This document shows, piece by piece, positions 32,946 to 41,987 of a stretch of 64,000 nt of DNA. Source of the DNA: Polaromonas sp. (GTDB taxonomy: Bacteria > Pseudomonadota > Gammaproteobacteria > Burkholderiales > Burkholderiaceae_C); NCBI RefSeq assembly GCF_029945895.1, contig NZ_JAQSDL010000043.1:186001-250000 (forward strand), in the 5' to 3' direction. Position 1 is the first letter of the stretch, and each line of letters starts with the position of its first letter. Under the pieces are notes generated by a model that saw only the letters and a program-made list of their open reading frames with translations, had not been told where the DNA came from and ran no database searches. Both the position numbers and the translations under genes were made by a program.

Positions 32946-34445
32946 ATGCCTTACCTGCCCGCCTTCATCGCGCCCACCCGTTACACCGACCCAGCGGCCG
33001 CGCTGGCCCAGGTTCGCCTGATTTATGACCAGCAGATCACTCACCTGCGGGATGCCATGCACCGTTACGTGGCCGGCGAAACCCTGCCCGGCCACGTGCG
33101 AGCCTGTTACCCCTTTGTGCGGTTGCACACCGAAACCGTGGCCCGCGCGATTCTGGAGACCCCCGACATCTCCCAGCTCAGTTATGGGTTTGTCGCCGGA
33201 CCCGGCCGTTTTGAAACCACGCTGACACGCCCCGACCTCTATGGAAACTACTTCCTGGAACAGTTCAGCCTGCTGATGCAGAACCATTCGGTGGAAATCG
33301 AGGTGGGCACCAGCACCCAGCCCATTCCCGTGCACTTCTCGTTTGCCGAACACGACCACATCGAAGGCAACCTGAGCGCCGACCGGCGCATGCTGATGCG
33401 CGACGTGTTCGACCTGCCCGACCTGGCTGCCATGGACGACGGCATCGCCAACGGCACCTACGAACCCCGGCCGGGCGAGCCGCAGCCACTGGCGCTGTTC
33501 ACGGCGGCGCGTGTCGACTATTCGCTGCAGCGGCTGCGCCACTACACCGGCACCTCGCCTGACTGGTTCCAGAACTTCGTGCTGTACACCAACTACCAGT
33601 TCTACATCGACGAGTTCGTGCGCCTGGGCCACGCGGAGATGGCCAAACCCGACAGTGAGTACATCGCCTTCGTCGAGCCGGGCAACGTCGTGACCCGGCG
33701 CACCGGACTGCCGCCCCTTGCCGGCGACGAGCTGGGCATGGCGCCGCCGCGCCTGCCGCAGATGCCCGCCTACCACCTGATGCGCGCCGACCGCAGCGGC
33801 ATCACCATGGTCAACATCGGCGTCGGGCCGGCCAATGCCAAAAACATCACCGACCACATTGCCGTGCTGCGCCCGCATGCCTGGATCATGCTCGGCCACT
33901 GCGCCGGCCTGCGCAACAGCCAGCAGCTCGGCGACTACGTGCTGGCGCACGGCTATGTGCGGGAGGACCATGTGCTGGACGAAGAGCTGCCGCTGTGGGT
34001 GCCGATCCCGGCGCTGGCCGAAATCCAGGTGGCGCTGGAGCGGGCGGTCAAGGACGTGACCCGGCTGGAAGGGCCGGACCTCAAGCGCATCATGCGCACC
34101 GGCACGGTGGCGTCCACCGATAACCGCAACTGGGAACTGCTGCCCGGCAACCAGCCGCAACGCCGTTTCAGCCAGAGCCGGGCGGTCGCGCTGGACATGG
34201 AAAGCGCCACGATTGCGGCCAACGGCTTTCGCTTCCGCGTGCCCTACGGCACCTTGCTGTGTGTCAGCGACAAGCCGCTGCACGGCGAGATCAAGCTGCC
34301 CGGCATGGCCAACCATTTCTACCGCGAGCGGGTCGACCAGCACCTGCGCATCGGCATGCGCGCCATCGAGCTGCTGCGCGAGCAGGGCAGCAGCCAGCTG
34401 CACAGCCGCAAGCTGCGCAGTTTTTCAGAGGTGGCGTTTCAGTAG
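32946..34445 (+). CDS. amn: AMP nucleosidase
   Basis: 499-residue enzyme hydrolysing AMP to adenine and ribose 5-phosphate. The N-terminal domain starts '[20 protein letters not shown]'. The C-terminal half has the phosphorylase-like fold: '[31 protein letters not shown]' and '[33 protein letters not shown]' (landmark ends DMESAT and SDKP) with the ribose-binding DMES motif. The frame is open upstream to 32883, but ATG 32946 starts the conserved N-terminus. It is divergent from phnC. E. coli amn is reported to be a Pho-regulon gene, which fits the shared intergenic Pho box. Confidence 0.92.
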   Translation: MPYLPAFIAPTRYTDPAAALAQVRLIYDQQITHLRDAMHRYVAGETLPGHVRACYPFVRLHTETVARAILETPDISQLSYGFVAGPGRFETTLTRPDLYGNYFLEQFSLLMQNHSVEIEVGTSTQPIPVHFSFAEHDHIEGNLSADRRMLMRDVFDLPDLAAMDDGIANGTYEPRPGEPQPLALFTAARVDYSLQRLRHYTGTSPDWFQNFVLYTNYQFYIDEFVRLGHAEMAKPDSEYIAFVEPGNVVTRRTGLPPLAGDELGMAPPRLPQMPAYHLMRADRSGITMVNIGVGPANAKNITDHIAVLRPHAWIMLGHCAGLRNSQQLGDYVLAHGYVREDHVLDEELPLWVPIPALAEIQVALERAVKDVTRLEGPDLKRIMRTGTVASTDNRNWELLPGNQPQRRFSQSRAVALDMESATIAANGFRFRVPYGTLLCVSDKPLHGEIKLPGMANHFYRERVDQHLRIGMRAIELLREQGSSQLHSRKLRSFSEVAFQ

Positions 34446-34463
34446 ATCAACGGTCATTCGCAA

Positions 34464-34515
34464 ATGCTATCAACTTGGTAGCTGCTTGCGCTCGCTGCTA
34501 AAGGGCTGAAGGCTC
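34464..34515 (+). repeat. Dispersed intergenic repeat, family A, copy 4
   Basis: 'caacttggtagctgcttgcgc', 'gctgctaaagggctgaagg'. It lies between the convergent amn and mscS-like genes and reaches the mscS stop codon. Confidence 0.65.
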
Positions 34516-35578
34516 AAATGGCTTTGTTTTTTTCGGAGCTTCCCAGTTCAGCACGCATCAACGGCAAGTGCTGCGGATACTCACGCTGCATGAAATCGAC
34601 CAGTCCCTCGCGTACATGGCAGCGCAGATCCCAGTTGCGGCCGGAACTGGCCGAAGTCACCAGCAGGCGCAGTTGCATGGCCCCCTCCCCCGCTTCGGTC
34701 ACCTGCAGCTTGCACAGGCGCTGGTCCCAGTCGGGTGAGGCTTCGCACAGACGCTGCGCTTCGGTGCGCAGGGGCGCCATCGGCATGCGGTAGTCCACCC
34801 ACAGGAAAACCGTGCCGATGATGCTGGCGCTTTTGCGGGTCCAGTTCTGGAAAGGATGCTCGATGAACCACTGCAGGGGAATGATGAGCCGGCGCTCGTC
34901 CCAGATCTTGAGCACCACATAGGTCCCGGTGATTTCCTCGACGCGGCCCCACTCGCCCTCCACGATCAGGACGTCGTCAAGCCGGATGGGTTGCGCCAGC
35001 GCAATCTGCAGCCCGGCAATCAGGTTGCTGAAGATCGGCCGCGCGGCAATTCCGACCACCAGGCCCACCACGCCCGCCGACGCCAGCAGGCTGGTACCGA
35101 ATTGCCGTGCTCCAGGGAAGGTCATCAGCATCAGGGCCAGCCCGGCCAGCAGGATGGTGAACATCGCGATTCGGGCCAGCATGCGGGTCTGGGTGTGAAT
35201 GCGGCGCGCGTGCAGGTTGTCTTCGACATCGACCGGGTGCAGGCTGGTGACACCGTGCGCCACACCGCGAACGGCACGCAGGCCCAGCCAGGTCAATGCG
35301 GTGAGCAGCAGCAGGGCATTGGCGTGGCGCACGCCGCCCATCAGCGCAAGGTCCTCGGGCGCGCCCTGCCAGACAGCCTGCAGGGCGATCAGCGGCAGCA
35401 GCAGCTGGGCTGGCGCCCTGCAGTGACGGACCACCTCCGCAGCGACCGGCATGGAACGTGTCAGTCGCAGCAGCACGGCCAGGCCCACACGGTGCACCAG
35501 CAGGGCCAGCACCACGGCAATGCCCGCCACCAGAAGAAGCCGCAGCGACGAATCGTCCGCCCAGGCCAGCATTTCCAT
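34514..35578 (-). CDS. MscS-family mechanosensitive ion channel protein
   Basis: 354-residue membrane protein. Several N-terminal hydrophobic segments are followed by the pore-lining helix ('LLASAGVVGLVVGIAARPIFSNLIAGLQIALAQPIRLDDVLIV', of which the Gly/Ala-rich first half is TM3) and then the beta domain ('GEWGRVEEITGTYVVLKIWDERRLIIPLQWF'). These are the MscS core features; the protein should relieve hypo-osmotic shock or act as a small-conductance channel. The start is uncertain: ATG 35578, ATG 35572, or a TTG at 35611 that overlaps the purT stop (TTGA), which would couple the two genes. Confidence 0.85.
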   Translation of the reverse strand: MEMLAWADDSSLRLLLVAGIAVVLALLVHRVGLAVLLRLTRSMPVAAEVVRHCRAPAQLLLPLIALQAVWQGAPEDLALMGGVRHANALLLLTALTWLGLRAVRGVAHGVTSLHPVDVEDNLHARRIHTQTRMLARIAMFTILLAGLALMLMTFPGARQFGTSLLASAGVVGLVVGIAARPIFSNLIAGLQIALAQPIRLDDVLIVEGEWGRVEEITGTYVVLKIWDERRLIIPLQWFIEHPFQNWTRKSASIIGTVFLWVDYRMPMAPLRTEAQRLCEASPDWDQRLCKLQVTEAGEGAMQLRLLVTSASSGRNWDLRCHVREGLVDFMQREYPQHLPLMRAELGSSEKNKAI

Positions 35579-35607
35579 CAGTTCCGGGTATTTCACAGAC
35601 GGTCTCG

Positions 35608-36834
35608 TCAAGCCATGCGGGGCTTGACCCGCGAAGCGGCCAGCTTGGCATGAGCCCGCGCTGTCTCCACATCGTCATCAAAGGCCAGAACGACGCCCAT
35701 GCGGCGCTTGACAAAACTCTCCGGCTTGCCGAACAGGCGGATGTCCGTGTTGGGCACCCGCAAGGCGTCGGCCACACCGTCGAACACAATGCCCTGGGCA
35801 TCCACGCCGCCGTAGATCACGGCACTGGCACCCGGGGTCTTGAGCGCGGTGTTGACCGGCAGGCCGAGGATGGCGCGGGCGTGCAGCTCGAACTCGTTTT
35901 GCCACTGCGTGCACATCGTCACCATGCCGGTGTCATGGGGCCTCGGGCTGACCTCGCTGAACCAGACCTCGTCGCCCTTGACAAACAGCTCGACGCCAAA
36001 CAGGCCCAGGCCGCCCGGCTTGCCGTCATGGCCCAGCCCCAGGTTGTCGGTCACCGCCTTGCAGATGTCGCGGCTTTTCTGCAGGGCCACGGAGGCCATG
36101 GGCTGTGGCTGCCAGCTTTCCACATAGTCGCCGCTGACCTGTACATGGCCGATGGGCTCGCAGAAATGGGTTTCGATGTTTCCATTCGCGCCCATCGCAC
36201 GCACCGTGAGCTGGGTGATCTCGTAGTCGAAGTCGATAAAACCTTCGACAATCACCCGGCCATGACTGACGCGGCCGCCGGCCATGGCGTGGTCCCAGGC
36301 GGTCTTGACGTCGGCGGGGCCGGAAATCTTGCTCTGGCCCTTGCCGGAAGAACTCATCACCGGCTTCACGACGCAGGGGTAACCGATCTTCGTGTCGATG
36401 GCCGCCTGTAACTCGGCCAGTGAATCGCAGAACACGTACGGGCTGGTCGGCAGGCCCAGGGTTTCAGCGGCGAGCCGGCGAATACCCTCGCGGTCCATGG
36501 TCAGCCGGGCGGCACGCGCGGTCGGCACCACACGCACCACACCGGCGGCTTCGAGTTCTTCCAGCATGGGCGTGGCAATCGCCTCGATTTCAGGAACCAC
36601 CAGGTGCGGCATTTCCTTTTCTATCAATGCCTTGAGCTGGGCCGGGTCGCTCATGGTGATGGTGCGAGCATGGTGCGCGACCTGCTGGCCCGGGGCGTTG
36701 TCATACCGGTCGGTGGCGATGGTCTCCACGCCCAGGCGCTGCAGCGCGATCAGCACCTCCTTGCCAAGCTCGCCAGAGCCGAGCAGCATGACTTTGGTTG
36801 CGTGGGGGGACAGGGGGGTACCGAAGGTGGTCAT
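35608..36834 (-). CDS. purT: Formate-dependent phosphoribosylglycinamide formyltransferase PurT
   Basis: 408-residue ATP-grasp enzyme that uses formate and ATP to formylate GAR in purine synthesis. Landmarks are '[31 protein letters not shown]', '[14 protein letters not shown]' (ATP-grasp), '[17 protein letters not shown]' and '[13 protein letters not shown]'. The frame continues to 37182, but [19 protein letters not shown] at 36834 is the family start. It needs no folate donor, so it is useful where formate is available, as in anaerobic growth. The mscS-like gene follows immediately on the same strand. Confidence 0.94.
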   Translation of the reverse strand: MTTFGTPLSPHATKVMLLGSGELGKEVLIALQRLGVETIATDRYDNAPGQQVAHHARTITMSDPAQLKALIEKEMPHLVVPEIEAIATPMLEELEAAGVVRVVPTARAARLTMDREGIRRLAAETLGLPTSPYVFCDSLAELQAAIDTKIGYPCVVKPVMSSSGKGQSKISGPADVKTAWDHAMAGGRVSHGRVIVEGFIDFDYEITQLTVRAMGANGNIETHFCEPIGHVQVSGDYVESWQPQPMASVALQKSRDICKAVTDNLGLGHDGKPGGLGLFGVELFVKGDEVWFSEVSPRPHDTGMVTMCTQWQNEFELHARAILGLPVNTALKTPGASAVIYGGVDAQGIVFDGVADALRVPNTDIRLFGKPESFVKRRMGVVLAFDDDVETARAHAKLAASRVKPRMA

Positions 36835-36921
36835 GGGAAGTGCAGAAGGTAGAGGGGTAGGAGGCCAGGTTGCCATGCAAACGCGCCGGGGAGCGAAGCG
36901 CTGTAACCAACACTTTACTTC

Positions 36922-36947
36922 ACCCGGAAAAACGCCCTGCTCCGGGT
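36922..36947 (-). other. Hairpin in the purT leader
   Basis: ACCCGGA (36922-36928) pairs with TCCGGGT (36941-36947), 7-bp stem and 12-base loop, about 90-110 bases upstream of purT. I looked for ZTP- or THF-riboswitch consensus around it and did not find one, so its role is open. Confidence 0.35.
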
Positions 36948-36997
36948 ACGGTCCGCCTCGGCAGATGGCCCTACGAAATACGGACGAGCAGGTTCTG

Positions 36998-37016
36998 GAT
37001 GAAAATCGTTCGCATT
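36998..37016. promoter_or_regulatory. Fur-box-like site upstream of the siderophore-interacting protein gene
   Basis: The 19 bases starting GATGAAAATC and ending TTCGCATT match the Fur consensus of the type AATGATAATCATTCTCATT at 15 of 19 positions by my count. It lies 26 bases before the TTG start of the reductase gene, a position suited to repression. Confidence 0.6.
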
Positions 37017-37042
37017 GACGCCCCTTCTTCAGAAAGCCTTTC

Positions 37043-37870
37043 TTGACCCATCCCATTTCACCCCTCACACGCGCACAGGAAGAGTCCAGCCCTGCGCCTG
37101 TTCGCAAACGCCGTCCGCCGCGCCGCGTGGAAGTCAGCCGCATCACCGTCCTGAGCCCGGCCATGCGCCGCATCACGCTCAAGGGCGCAGAGCTCGAGGG
37201 CTTCGCCCCGGCCGGACCCGCCAGCTATATCAAGCTCATCTTCCCGGAGCCGGGGCAAACCGAGCCGACCCGACCTTTGCCGGACGGCCCGCGCGCCGTA
37301 TCCATGCGCACCTACACGCCGCTGGCGGTGCGGCCGGAGGCGCTGGAAGTTGATGTCGATTTTGTGCTGCATGGCGAAGGCCCGGCGTCGACCTGGGCAG
37401 CCCAGGCCACCGTCGGCCAGGTGCTGTTCCTGATGGGGCCCGGACCCGGTTATGCCGTGGACACCGCCGCCACGCAGCACCTGCTGATCGCGGACGACAG
37501 CGCGCTGCCGGCGGTCGAGACCATACTGGCCGCGCTGCCCGCCAGCGCCCGCGCACAAGTGCTGCTGGAAGTCATCAGTGATGCCGAGCAGCGGCCGCTG
37601 CACAGTGCGGCGCCGCTGGACGTGGTCTGGCTGGCGCGCGGCACCGACCACCGGGCGGCCGGACAAGCCCTGGAAAAGGCGCTGCATGCGGTTGCGCCGA
37701 TAGGGCCCGGCACCCGTGTTTACCTGGCCTGTGAGGCCGCTGCGATGCGTCGCGTTCGCCAGTTGCTGATCACGGATCTGGGCGTGAACCGCAACCACAT
37801 CGTGGGCCGGGGCTACTGGAAACTGGACGTGGTCAACCACCCCGACCACGACTACGGCGACGACGCCTGA
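37043..37870 (+). CDS. Siderophore-interacting FAD-binding protein (ferric-siderophore reductase)
   Basis: 275-residue soluble flavoprotein of the ViuB/YqjH family that reduces Fe(III)-siderophores with NAD(P)H. The FAD-binding motif 'RTYTPLAV' (RxYT) and the C-terminal 'GRGYWKLD' are present, and '[16 protein letters not shown]' is the NAD(P)-binding region. The start codon is TTG 37043 (no in-frame ATG before the conserved region). A Fur-like box sits just upstream. It is divergent from purT. No siderophore synthesis or receptor gene is adjacent; the NodIJ-type exporter that follows is probably unrelated. Confidence 0.83.
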   Translation: MTHPISPLTRAQEESSPAPVRKRRPPRRVEVSRITVLSPAMRRITLKGAELEGFAPAGPASYIKLIFPEPGQTEPTRPLPDGPRAVSMRTYTPLAVRPEALEVDVDFVLHGEGPASTWAAQATVGQVLFLMGPGPGYAVDTAATQHLLIADDSALPAVETILAALPASARAQVLLEVISDAEQRPLHSAAPLDVVWLARGTDHRAAGQALEKALHAVAPIGPGTRVYLACEAAAMRRVRQLLITDLGVNRNHIVGRGYWKLDVVNHPDHDYGDDA

Positions 37871-37936
37871 GTCCAGGCCCTCCAGGCTGCCGCACAACGC
37901 GGCAGAAGCCCGCTGTCGATAGGCAACAATAGCCGC

Positions 37937-38890
37937 ATGAATTCTCCCCTTCTCCAGATCCGGGGCCTGACCAAACACTACGGCAGCGCCGTGGTGGTCA
38001 ATGACCTGTCCTTCGAGATTGCGCCCGGTGAATGTCTGGGCGTGATCGGGCCCAACGGCGCCGGAAAAACCACCACCCTCCGCATGTGTCTGGGCCTGAC
38101 AGCGCCGGACAGCGGCGACATCACCTATTTTGCGGGCGCTCAGGACCGCGGTTTGCGCATGCCCGGCGACGCGCTGGCCATCAAGGCCAGGCTGGGCGTG
38201 GTCAGCCAGTTCGATACGCTGGACCCGGACTTCAGCTGCGCTGAAAACCTGCAGGTCTATGGCCGCTATTTCGGCATGAAAGCGGCGCAGGTGCGCGCCC
38301 GTGTGCCGGCGCTGCTGGAATTTGCCTCGTTGTCACACAAGGCGACCAGCAAGCCCGGCGAACTGTCGGGCGGCATGAAGCGGCGCCTGAGCCTGGCGCG
38401 CGCCCTCGTCAACGACCCGAGCCTGCTGCTGCTCGACGAACCCACCACCGGGCTGGACCCGCAGGCACGGCACCTGATGTGGGAGCGGCTGCAACTGTTG
38501 CTGCACCAGGGAAAGTCGATTCTGCTGACCACCCACTTCATGGACGAGGCCGAGCGCCTGTGCTCGCGCCTGCTGGTGCTGGACCACGGCAAAAAAATCG
38601 CCGAAGGCAAGCCGCGCGAGCTGATCGCACAGCATCTGGAACCCGACGTGGTCGAGGTGTATGGGGTCGGCGCGCTGGAGCTGGCCCGGTCGCCCGGCCA
38701 TGCCGGGCTGCGCGCGCTGGCCGCACGGGTGGAAGTCAGCGGCGAAACCGTGTTTTTCTATACCCAGGATGCGCGCCCGCTGCTGGACAGCCTGGCGGCC
38801 CACGGCAGTTTGCGCACCCTGCATCGACCCGCCAACCTGGAGGACCTGTTCCTCAAACTGACCGGCCGCCAGATCAGGGAGGAAGGATGA
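37937..38890 (+). CDS. nodI: ABC-2 type exporter ATP-binding protein (NodI-like)
   Basis: 317-residue ABC ATPase. Walker A is GPNGAGKT (38-45), the signature is 'LSGGMKRRLSLARAL', Walker B is 'LLLLDEPTTGLDP', and 'TTHFMDEAERLC' contains the switch His. The long C-terminal domain ('RLLVLDHGKKIAEGKPREL' onward) is typical of the NodI/DrrA group. In rhizobia NodIJ exports lipochitin oligosaccharides. In non-symbiotic Burkholderiales homologous pairs are common with unknown substrates, so the name marks the family only. The permease gene follows after a 170-base gap with a repeat. Confidence 0.85.
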   Translation: MNSPLLQIRGLTKHYGSAVVVNDLSFEIAPGECLGVIGPNGAGKTTTLRMCLGLTAPDSGDITYFAGAQDRGLRMPGDALAIKARLGVVSQFDTLDPDFSCAENLQVYGRYFGMKAAQVRARVPALLEFASLSHKATSKPGELSGGMKRRLSLARALVNDPSLLLLDEPTTGLDPQARHLMWERLQLLLHQGKSILLTTHFMDEAERLCSRLLVLDHGKKIAEGKPRELIAQHLEPDVVEVYGVGALELARSPGHAGLRALAARVEVSGETVFFYTQDARPLLDSLAAHGSLRTLHRPANLEDLFLKLTGRQIREEG

Positions 38891-39060
38891 CTCCCCCCCG
38901 TAGCGGCCTGCGAAAAGCCCGGCACCCCTGCCGGAGGCAGGGGCCCTTCAGAGCGTCCAAGCCTGCGCAGGCAGACTTGGAGCCGCGCTCCTCAGCCCCT
39001 CGAGGGGGCGCCACCTGCGGCTTGGCAAAGCCGGTTCCGCGATGGCCCTGGAACAGACAT
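38890..39060 (+). repeat. Dispersed repeat, family B, long copy inside the NodIJ operon
   Basis: Contains a hairpin 'cccctgccggaggcagggg', an inverted pair 'tccaagcctgcgcaggcagacttgga', and 'cctcgagggggcgcc' followed by 'aaagccggttccgcg'. The last two blocks match the repeat between livG and livF. No open frame with coding character is present. Confidence 0.6.
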
Positions 39061-39062
39061 CC

Positions 39063-39890
39063 ATGAAAACCTCTTCTCCCTCCTCTCCTCCTTCCATATG
39101 GCGCGCGCCGGACCTGTCGGCGCGCTGGTGGCCCGTCTTCATGCGCAACCTGCTGGTCTGGCGCAAGCTGGCCATTCCCAGCCTGGTCGGCAACATAGCC
39201 GAGCCGCTGATGTGGCTGGTGGCTTTTGGCTACGGCATGGGCGCACTGGTGGGCGAAATCAACGTGGGCGGCGACGGCGCGGTCAAGGTGCCTTACATCC
39301 TGTTCCTGGCCAGTGGCTCGATCTGCATGAGCGCCATGAACGCCGCCAGCTTCGAGGCGCTGTATTCCGCGTTCTCCCGCATGCATGTGCAGAAAACCTG
39401 GGACGGCATCATGAATGCCCCCATCAGCCTGGACAGCGTGCTGCTGGCCGAAATGCTCTGGGCCGCCTTCAAGGCGCTGTTCACCGTGACCGCCATCCTC
39501 GGCGTGATGCTGGCCCTGGGCATCAGCCACAGCCCCAAGCTGCTGCTGGCCTGGCCGATCCTGCTGCTGGTCGGCATGATGTTTTCTTGCATTGCGCTGA
39601 TCTTCAACGCGCTGGCCAAGGGCTACGACTTCTTCACCTACTATTTCACGCTGGTGCTGACACCCATGATGTTCCTGAGCGGCATCTTTTTCCCGCGTGA
39701 GCAGTTGCCGCCCCTGGTGCGAATCATCTCCGACTGGCTGCCGCTGACCAACGCGGTGGAGATCATCCGCCCGATGTTCATGGACCAGTGGCCGGCGTCG
39801 CCGTGGCGCCACGGGCTGGTGCTGGTGGGTTACACCTTGGCGGGTTTCTGGGTGGCGCTGGCGCTGACACGCCGGCGGTTCCGGGCATGA
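39063..39890 (+). CDS. nodJ: ABC-2 type exporter permease (NodJ-like)
   Basis: 275-residue membrane protein with about six hydrophobic segments. 'RNLLVWRKLAIPSLVGNIAEPLMWLVAFGYGMGALVG' and 'FFTYYFTLVLTPMMFLSGIFFPREQLP' are the NodJ landmarks. ATG 39063 has AGACAT upstream; an ATG at 39042 is in frame but lies in repeat sequence. It pairs with the NodI-like ATPase. Confidence 0.87.
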   Translation: MKTSSPSSPPSIWRAPDLSARWWPVFMRNLLVWRKLAIPSLVGNIAEPLMWLVAFGYGMGALVGEINVGGDGAVKVPYILFLASGSICMSAMNAASFEALYSAFSRMHVQKTWDGIMNAPISLDSVLLAEMLWAAFKALFTVTAILGVMLALGISHSPKLLLAWPILLLVGMMFSCIALIFNALAKGYDFFTYYFTLVLTPMMFLSGIFFPREQLPPLVRIISDWLPLTNAVEIIRPMFMDQWPASPWRHGLVLVGYTLAGFWVALALTRRRFRA

Positions 39891-39908
39891 GAGCGCACTT
39901 TCACCCCA

Positions 39909-39972
39909 ACTATTGATCGTTTTCGGCCTTCAGCCCTGATCCGACGGTCGCTATCAGCTATTGAATTCATAG
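39909..39972 (-). repeat. Dispersed intergenic repeat, family A, copy 5 (minus orientation)
   Basis: Minus strand: 'gaattcaatagctgatagcg' ... 'tcagggctgaaggccgaaaacg'. It lies between the nodJ-like gene and the convergent methyltransferase gene. Confidence 0.6.
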
Positions 39973-40017
39973 CAAGTCGTTGACCCGTCAGGCTGTTCAG
40001 CTTGCGCGGGCTAACGC

Positions 40018-40941
40018 CTAACCGCCGGTCGGCAGTGCAAAACGCGCCGTGAGTTCACCCAGGTTCAGTTCTGCCAGCACCTCTTGCAGCCGCGCCTGCG
40101 CCTGACGGGTTTTCGCGCCGTTTGGCGATGGCGGCCGGCTGGCAATGATGAGCTCGTTTTTCATCGAATGCTCCCAGCCCACCAGCTCGGTCACCGTGAC
40201 GTCGTAGCCATGGGCTTCGAGTTGCAGGCAGCGCAGCACATTGGTGATCTGGCTGCCGAATTCACGCGTGTGCAACGGGTGCCGCCAGAGTTCGGCCAGC
40301 GGGGTTTTTGACAGGCTCAGCGCCTTGTTCTTGCGCAGCACACCGGCCACCTCGGCCTGGCAGCAGGGCACCAGCACCATGTGGCGCACATGTTTGTGCA
40401 GGCCGAAGGCAATGGCGTCGTCGGTGGCGGTATCGCAGGCATGCAGGGCGGTGACGATATCCACCTGCGCCGGCAACTGCTCCGATGTGGTGGCCTGCTG
40501 CACCGACAGGTTGAGAAAGGTCATGCGCTCAAAACCCAGACGCTGCGCCAGCGCACGCGACTTGTCGACAAGTTCGGCGCGGGTTTCGATGCCGTAAATA
40601 TGCCCGCCGGTTTTCCCGCCCGGGTGCGCCACATTGAAAAACAGGTCGTAAAGAATGAAGCCGAGGTAAGACTTGCCGGCGCCGTGGTCGGCCAGCGTGA
40701 ACGGCCGGCCGCTGGCCGAAACTTCCTCCAGCAGCGGCGCGATGAACTGGTAAAGGTGGTAGACCTGCTTGAGCTTGCGTCGCGTGTCCTGGTTGAGCTT
40801 GCCCTCGCGGGTCAGGATGTGCAGCTCCTTGAGCAGCTCGATGGACTGGCCGGGCCGGAGCTCTTCGATCACCTGCGCGATTTGGGCGGGGGGTGCGAGG
40901 CGGGCGGGCTTGCCGGAACCGGCGGAACGGGAATGTTGCAT
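40018..40941 (-). CDS. Class I SAM-dependent methyltransferase
   Basis: 307-residue protein. The SAM-binding region is 'FTLADHGAGKSYLGFILYDLFF' (D/E-x-G-x-G-like), the acidic loop is 'IYGIETRAELVDKSR', and 'DIVTALHACDTATDDAIAFGLH' corresponds to motif IV of the Methyltransf_32 group (also seen in GSTCD/METTL25-type proteins). The substrate is unknown; the group includes predicted RNA methylases. The N-terminus contains a mostly helical segment before the fold. It is divergent from ohrR. Confidence 0.75.
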   Translation of the reverse strand: MQHSRSAGSGKPARLAPPAQIAQVIEELRPGQSIELLKELHILTREGKLNQDTRRKLKQVYHLYQFIAPLLEEVSASGRPFTLADHGAGKSYLGFILYDLFFNVAHPGGKTGGHIYGIETRAELVDKSRALAQRLGFERMTFLNLSVQQATTSEQLPAQVDIVTALHACDTATDDAIAFGLHKHVRHMVLVPCCQAEVAGVLRKNKALSLSKTPLAELWRHPLHTREFGSQITNVLRCLQLEAHGYDVTVTELVGWEHSMKNELIIASRPPSPNGAKTRQAQARLQEVLAELNLGELTARFALPTGG

Positions 40942-41019
40942 GGCCCCAGTTTAGTAGCCGGCACGCAGCACCGGCGGAACCGCTACAAAATCCTTGCGGC
41001 ACCCGTTCATCGTTTTATA

Positions 41020-41048
41020 TTGCACACAATTTAATTGTTCGCTATAAT
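41020..41048 (+). promoter_or_regulatory. ohrR promoter with OhrR operator in the spacer
   Basis: -35 TTGCAC (41020-41025), 17-bp spacer, -10 TATAAT (41043-41048). The spacer holds ACAATT-T-AATTGT (41026-41038), a perfect 13-bp dyad resembling known OhrR boxes. Predicted transcription start is 41054-41056, which coincides with the ohrR ATG at 41055. Confidence 0.8.
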
Positions 41049-41054
41049 TCAGGC

Positions 41055-41504
41055 ATGACAAGCAAAACCATCTCCGCCGACGCCATGCTGCGGCTGGACA
41101 ACCAGCTCTGTTTTGCGCTGTATTCCACCTCGCTGGCCATGACCAAGCTGTACAAGCCGCTGCTCGACGAACTGGGGCTGACCTACCCTCAGTACCTGGC
41201 CATGCTGGTGCTGTGGGAAAAGGACGGCCTCACGGTGAGCGAGCTCAGCGAGCGCCTGTTCCTGGATTCAGGCACGCTGACCCCCCTGCTCAAGCGCCTG
41301 GAGGCGTCCGGACTCGTGTCTCGCCTGCGCGATGTCCAAGACGAGCGCCGCGTCCACATCACCCTGACCACTGCGGGCCGCAAGCTCAAGAGCCGGGCTG
41401 CCGGCATTCCGGGCTGCGTCCTGAGCGCCACCCAGTGCTCGATTCCCGAACTGGTGACGCTGACGCAGCAGGTGCAGGCCCTGCGCCAGCGACTGGTGGC
41501 ATAA
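41055..41504 (+). CDS. ohrR: Organic hydroperoxide-sensing repressor OhrR (MarR family)
   Basis: 149-residue MarR-family regulator. The sensing cysteine C19 lies in 'LDNQLCFALYSTS'. The winged HTH is 'GLTVSELSERLFLDSGTLTPLLKRLEASGLVSR' with wing 'DVQDERRVHI'. Further cysteines at C121 and C128 suggest a two-cysteine OhrR that forms an intersubunit disulfide, as in Xanthomonas. It represses itself and probably ohr, 55 bases downstream. ATG 41055 coincides with the predicted transcription start, so the mRNA may be leaderless. Confidence 0.92.
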   Translation: MTSKTISADAMLRLDNQLCFALYSTSLAMTKLYKPLLDELGLTYPQYLAMLVLWEKDGLTVSELSERLFLDSGTLTPLLKRLEASGLVSRLRDVQDERRVHITLTTAGRKLKSRAAGIPGCVLSATQCSIPELVTLTQQVQALRQRLVA

Positions 41505-41559
41505 ACCCTTCATTTTTCAACCCGCTTCACCCCTGAAGCATTTTTTCAAGGAAATCACC

Positions 41560-41979
41560 ATGGCAACCCAACTCGAAAAAGTCCTTTACACCGCCCACGC
41601 CTACACCACCGGCGGCCGTGACGGCAAGTCCAAAACCGACGACGGCCGCCTGGACGTCACGCTGAGCTCGCCCGGCACCGCCGGCACCGGCACCAACCCC
41701 GAGCAGCTGTTTGCAGCCGGTTACTCCGCCTGTTTCATCGGCGCCATGAAGGCCGTGGCCGGCATGAAAAAGATCGCGCTGCCCGACGACCTGAGCATTG
41801 ACGCCAGCGTGGACCTGGGCAAGATCCCCGCCGGTTACGGCATCGCTGTCCGCCTGGACATCAGCTTGCCCGGCATGGACCGCGCCGCTGCCCAGGCGCT
41901 GATCGACGCCGCCCACCAGGTCTGCCCCTACTCGAACGCCACCCGCGGCAACATCGAAGTAACTATCACCCTGGTCTGA
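41560..41979 (+). CDS. ohr: Organic hydroperoxide resistance peroxidase Ohr
   Basis: 139-residue OsmC/Ohr-family thiol peroxidase that reduces fatty-acid hydroperoxides. The peroxidatic C58 ('GYSACF') and resolving C122 ('HQVCPYS') are present, as are the active-site R20 and E48. It follows ohrR by 55 bases, with AAGGAA before the ATG. DUF1304 follows 8 bases later. Confidence 0.94.
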   Translation: MATQLEKVLYTAHAYTTGGRDGKSKTDDGRLDVTLSSPGTAGTGTNPEQLFAAGYSACFIGAMKAVAGMKKIALPDDLSIDASVDLGKIPAGYGIAVRLDISLPGMDRAAAQALIDAAHQVCPYSNATRGNIEVTITLV

Positions 41980-41987
41980 GCCAAGCG

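Noticed and set aside
32841..34403. Very long minus-strand open frame continuous with phnC and antisense to amn
   Set aside because: The part beyond ATG 32840 has no PhnC similarity and mirrors the amn codons; it is a GC-rich shadow frame.
36835..37042. ZTP or THF riboswitch in the purT leader
   Set aside because: Only a simple 7-bp hairpin was found; the conserved riboswitch cores could not be matched.
38890..39060. Insertion sequence remnant between the NodIJ-type genes
   Set aside because: No transposase fragment or target duplication is visible; the content fits a short dispersed repeat.
37937..39890. Symbiotic nodulation export genes
   Set aside because: NodI/NodJ homologues are widespread in free-living Burkholderiales; no nodABC or other symbiosis genes are nearby.
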